Below are positions 4,525-5,151 of a DNA stretch of 5,151 bases, piece after piece. The position numbers and the translations under genes were made by a program. The stretch lies in assembly GCA_014239005.1 (NCBI GenBank), contig JABAAA010000099.1, forward strand, positions 1 to 5,151. Direction: 5' to 3'. This stretch comes from Alphaproteobacteria bacterium. GTDB taxonomy: Bacteria > Pseudomonadota > Alphaproteobacteria > JABAAW01. The notes under the pieces are model-generated. The model was not told the DNA's origin and did not search any database. It saw only the letters and a program-made list of their open reading frames with translations. Each line of letters opens with the position of its first letter. The first letter of the stretch is position 1.

Positions 4525-5151
4525 TCACTTAAATAAAATTTCTTCAGACATAGTTATACGACTTTGAATAATATTTCGATCTGTAGTCGCCTCGCTAATC
4601 AATCGCGTAAATTTTTCATCTGATGTTAATACATTCATTCTGTCGACAATGTCGATAGGAATATTATTGATATTTTTTGCAAATGCTGTAAAAACAGCAT
4701 CAAAAAAAGCTGTTTTTAAAGTTCCACGAGGATTTTGGGATCCTTTTTTACTTAGAGGTTTGCTACCAAATTTCTCAATTAAAATATCACACGTTTTTTT
4801 AAATCTTTCTTTTTCTCTATTTAAAAATTCGTTGGTGGGATGTTGATTTTCTGTCATATATATAGTTAAAAAATCCACCATTGGTTTTTTATATTTTTCA
4901 ATATTATTAAATAATGCCATATATCTCAAAATTAATTCCATATCTTCCATTCTTAAATTTGGATTTGGATTACCAATTATATCTCTCCATGCAGGATAAT
5001 TATTTAGTTCTATGATTAAATCGTTTAATTCTCCATTGCATATGCAATTTCGAACTTCTTGACCCTTTAAAGGAGTACCACCAGTATTTATTCTCTCAAA
5101 AATGTGATACATACTTACTTTATTGTCATTTGGTGATAATTGTTTAGTGAT
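4525..5151 (-). CDS. DUF262 (GmrSD N-terminal family) protein, C-terminal part
   Basis: The frame stays open through the right edge of the window, so the true start is outside and the codon at 5112 is an internal Met. Next to the edge, HIFERINTGGTPLKGQEVRN is the signature of DUF262 (ParB/Srx-like fold, the N-terminal half of GmrS-D type enzymes). The expected DGQQR-type motif would lie upstream, outside the window. It is followed by NLRMEDMELILRYMAL, the usual helical continuation, and a charged C-terminal helical region ending EEILFK and TGA (4525-4527). There is no DUF1524/HNH nuclease domain at the C-terminus, so this is the stand-alone DUF262 form, which is commonly paired with a separate HEPN gene, as here. 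The known family acts on nucleic acids in restriction-like defence using nucleotide hydrolysis; which activity this one has cannot be read from the fragment. Confidence 0.88.
   Translation of the reverse strand: MTKQLSPNDNKVSMYHIFERINTGGTPLKGQEVRNCICNGELNDLIIELNNYPAWRDIIGNPNPNLRMEDMELILRYMALFNNIEKYKKPMVDFLTIYMTENQHPTNEFLNREKERFKKTCDILIEKFGSKPLSKKGSQNPRGTLKTAFFDAVFTAFAKNINNIPIDIVDRMNVLTSDEKFTRLISEATTDRNIIQSRITMSEEILFK

Noticed and set aside
4649..4846. Plus-strand ORF of 65 codons
   Set aside because: Antisense shadow of the DUF262 gene.

Overview
The window is AT-rich and looks archaeal, most likely from an ammonia-oxidising thaumarchaeon (Nitrosopumilales-like). This is inferred from the archaeal-style tRNA gene, TATA elements about 26 bases upstream of GTG/TTG start codons with no leader (leaderless promoters), the low GC of the cargo genes and the general protein style. 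No core marker gene is present, so the assignment is tentative.

Layout from the left. The last 22 codons of a plus-strand membrane protein (1-69) and a tRNA-Arg(CCG) gene (111-185) form the chromosomal anchor. The 3' half of the tRNA runs straight into two further decaying copies of itself, making a three-copy, 33-bp-period array (162-260). A degraded minus-strand gene of unrecognised family ends against this array (154-682). Next comes an intact minus-strand gene for a 301-residue protein with a HEPN-like C-terminal half (786-1691). About 1.7 kb from the tRNA the same order starts again: a second block of tRNA-3'-end-like sequence (1851-1930), a second degraded paralogue of the same gene (1975-2307), and then a 426-residue TIR-domain protein (2411-3691). 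After a 350-base gap come two tightly spaced minus-strand genes: a RiboL-PSP-type HEPN protein (4045-4518) and the C-terminal part of a DUF262/GmrSD-N protein that runs off the right edge (4525-5151).

Read together, this looks like an accretion site at the 3' end of a tRNA-Arg gene. Successive integrations appear to have left tRNA-end scars and remnants of one recurring gene, together with cargo typical of defence islands: a TIR candidate NADase, two HEPN candidate RNases and a DUF262 candidate nuclease. The GC-richer pieces (tRNA scars, remnants) alternate with very AT-rich cargo genes, which fits a patchwork origin. The two stand-alone cargo genes (HEPN-like and TIR) share a 32-33 bp bipartite motif, GTGCTCTCAT followed by GATC-A-ACCAAAAC, just upstream of their TATA boxes. 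This suggests common regulation, or a shared remnant of the mobile unit. The DUF262-HEPN pair is probably one operon whose promoter lies beyond the window.
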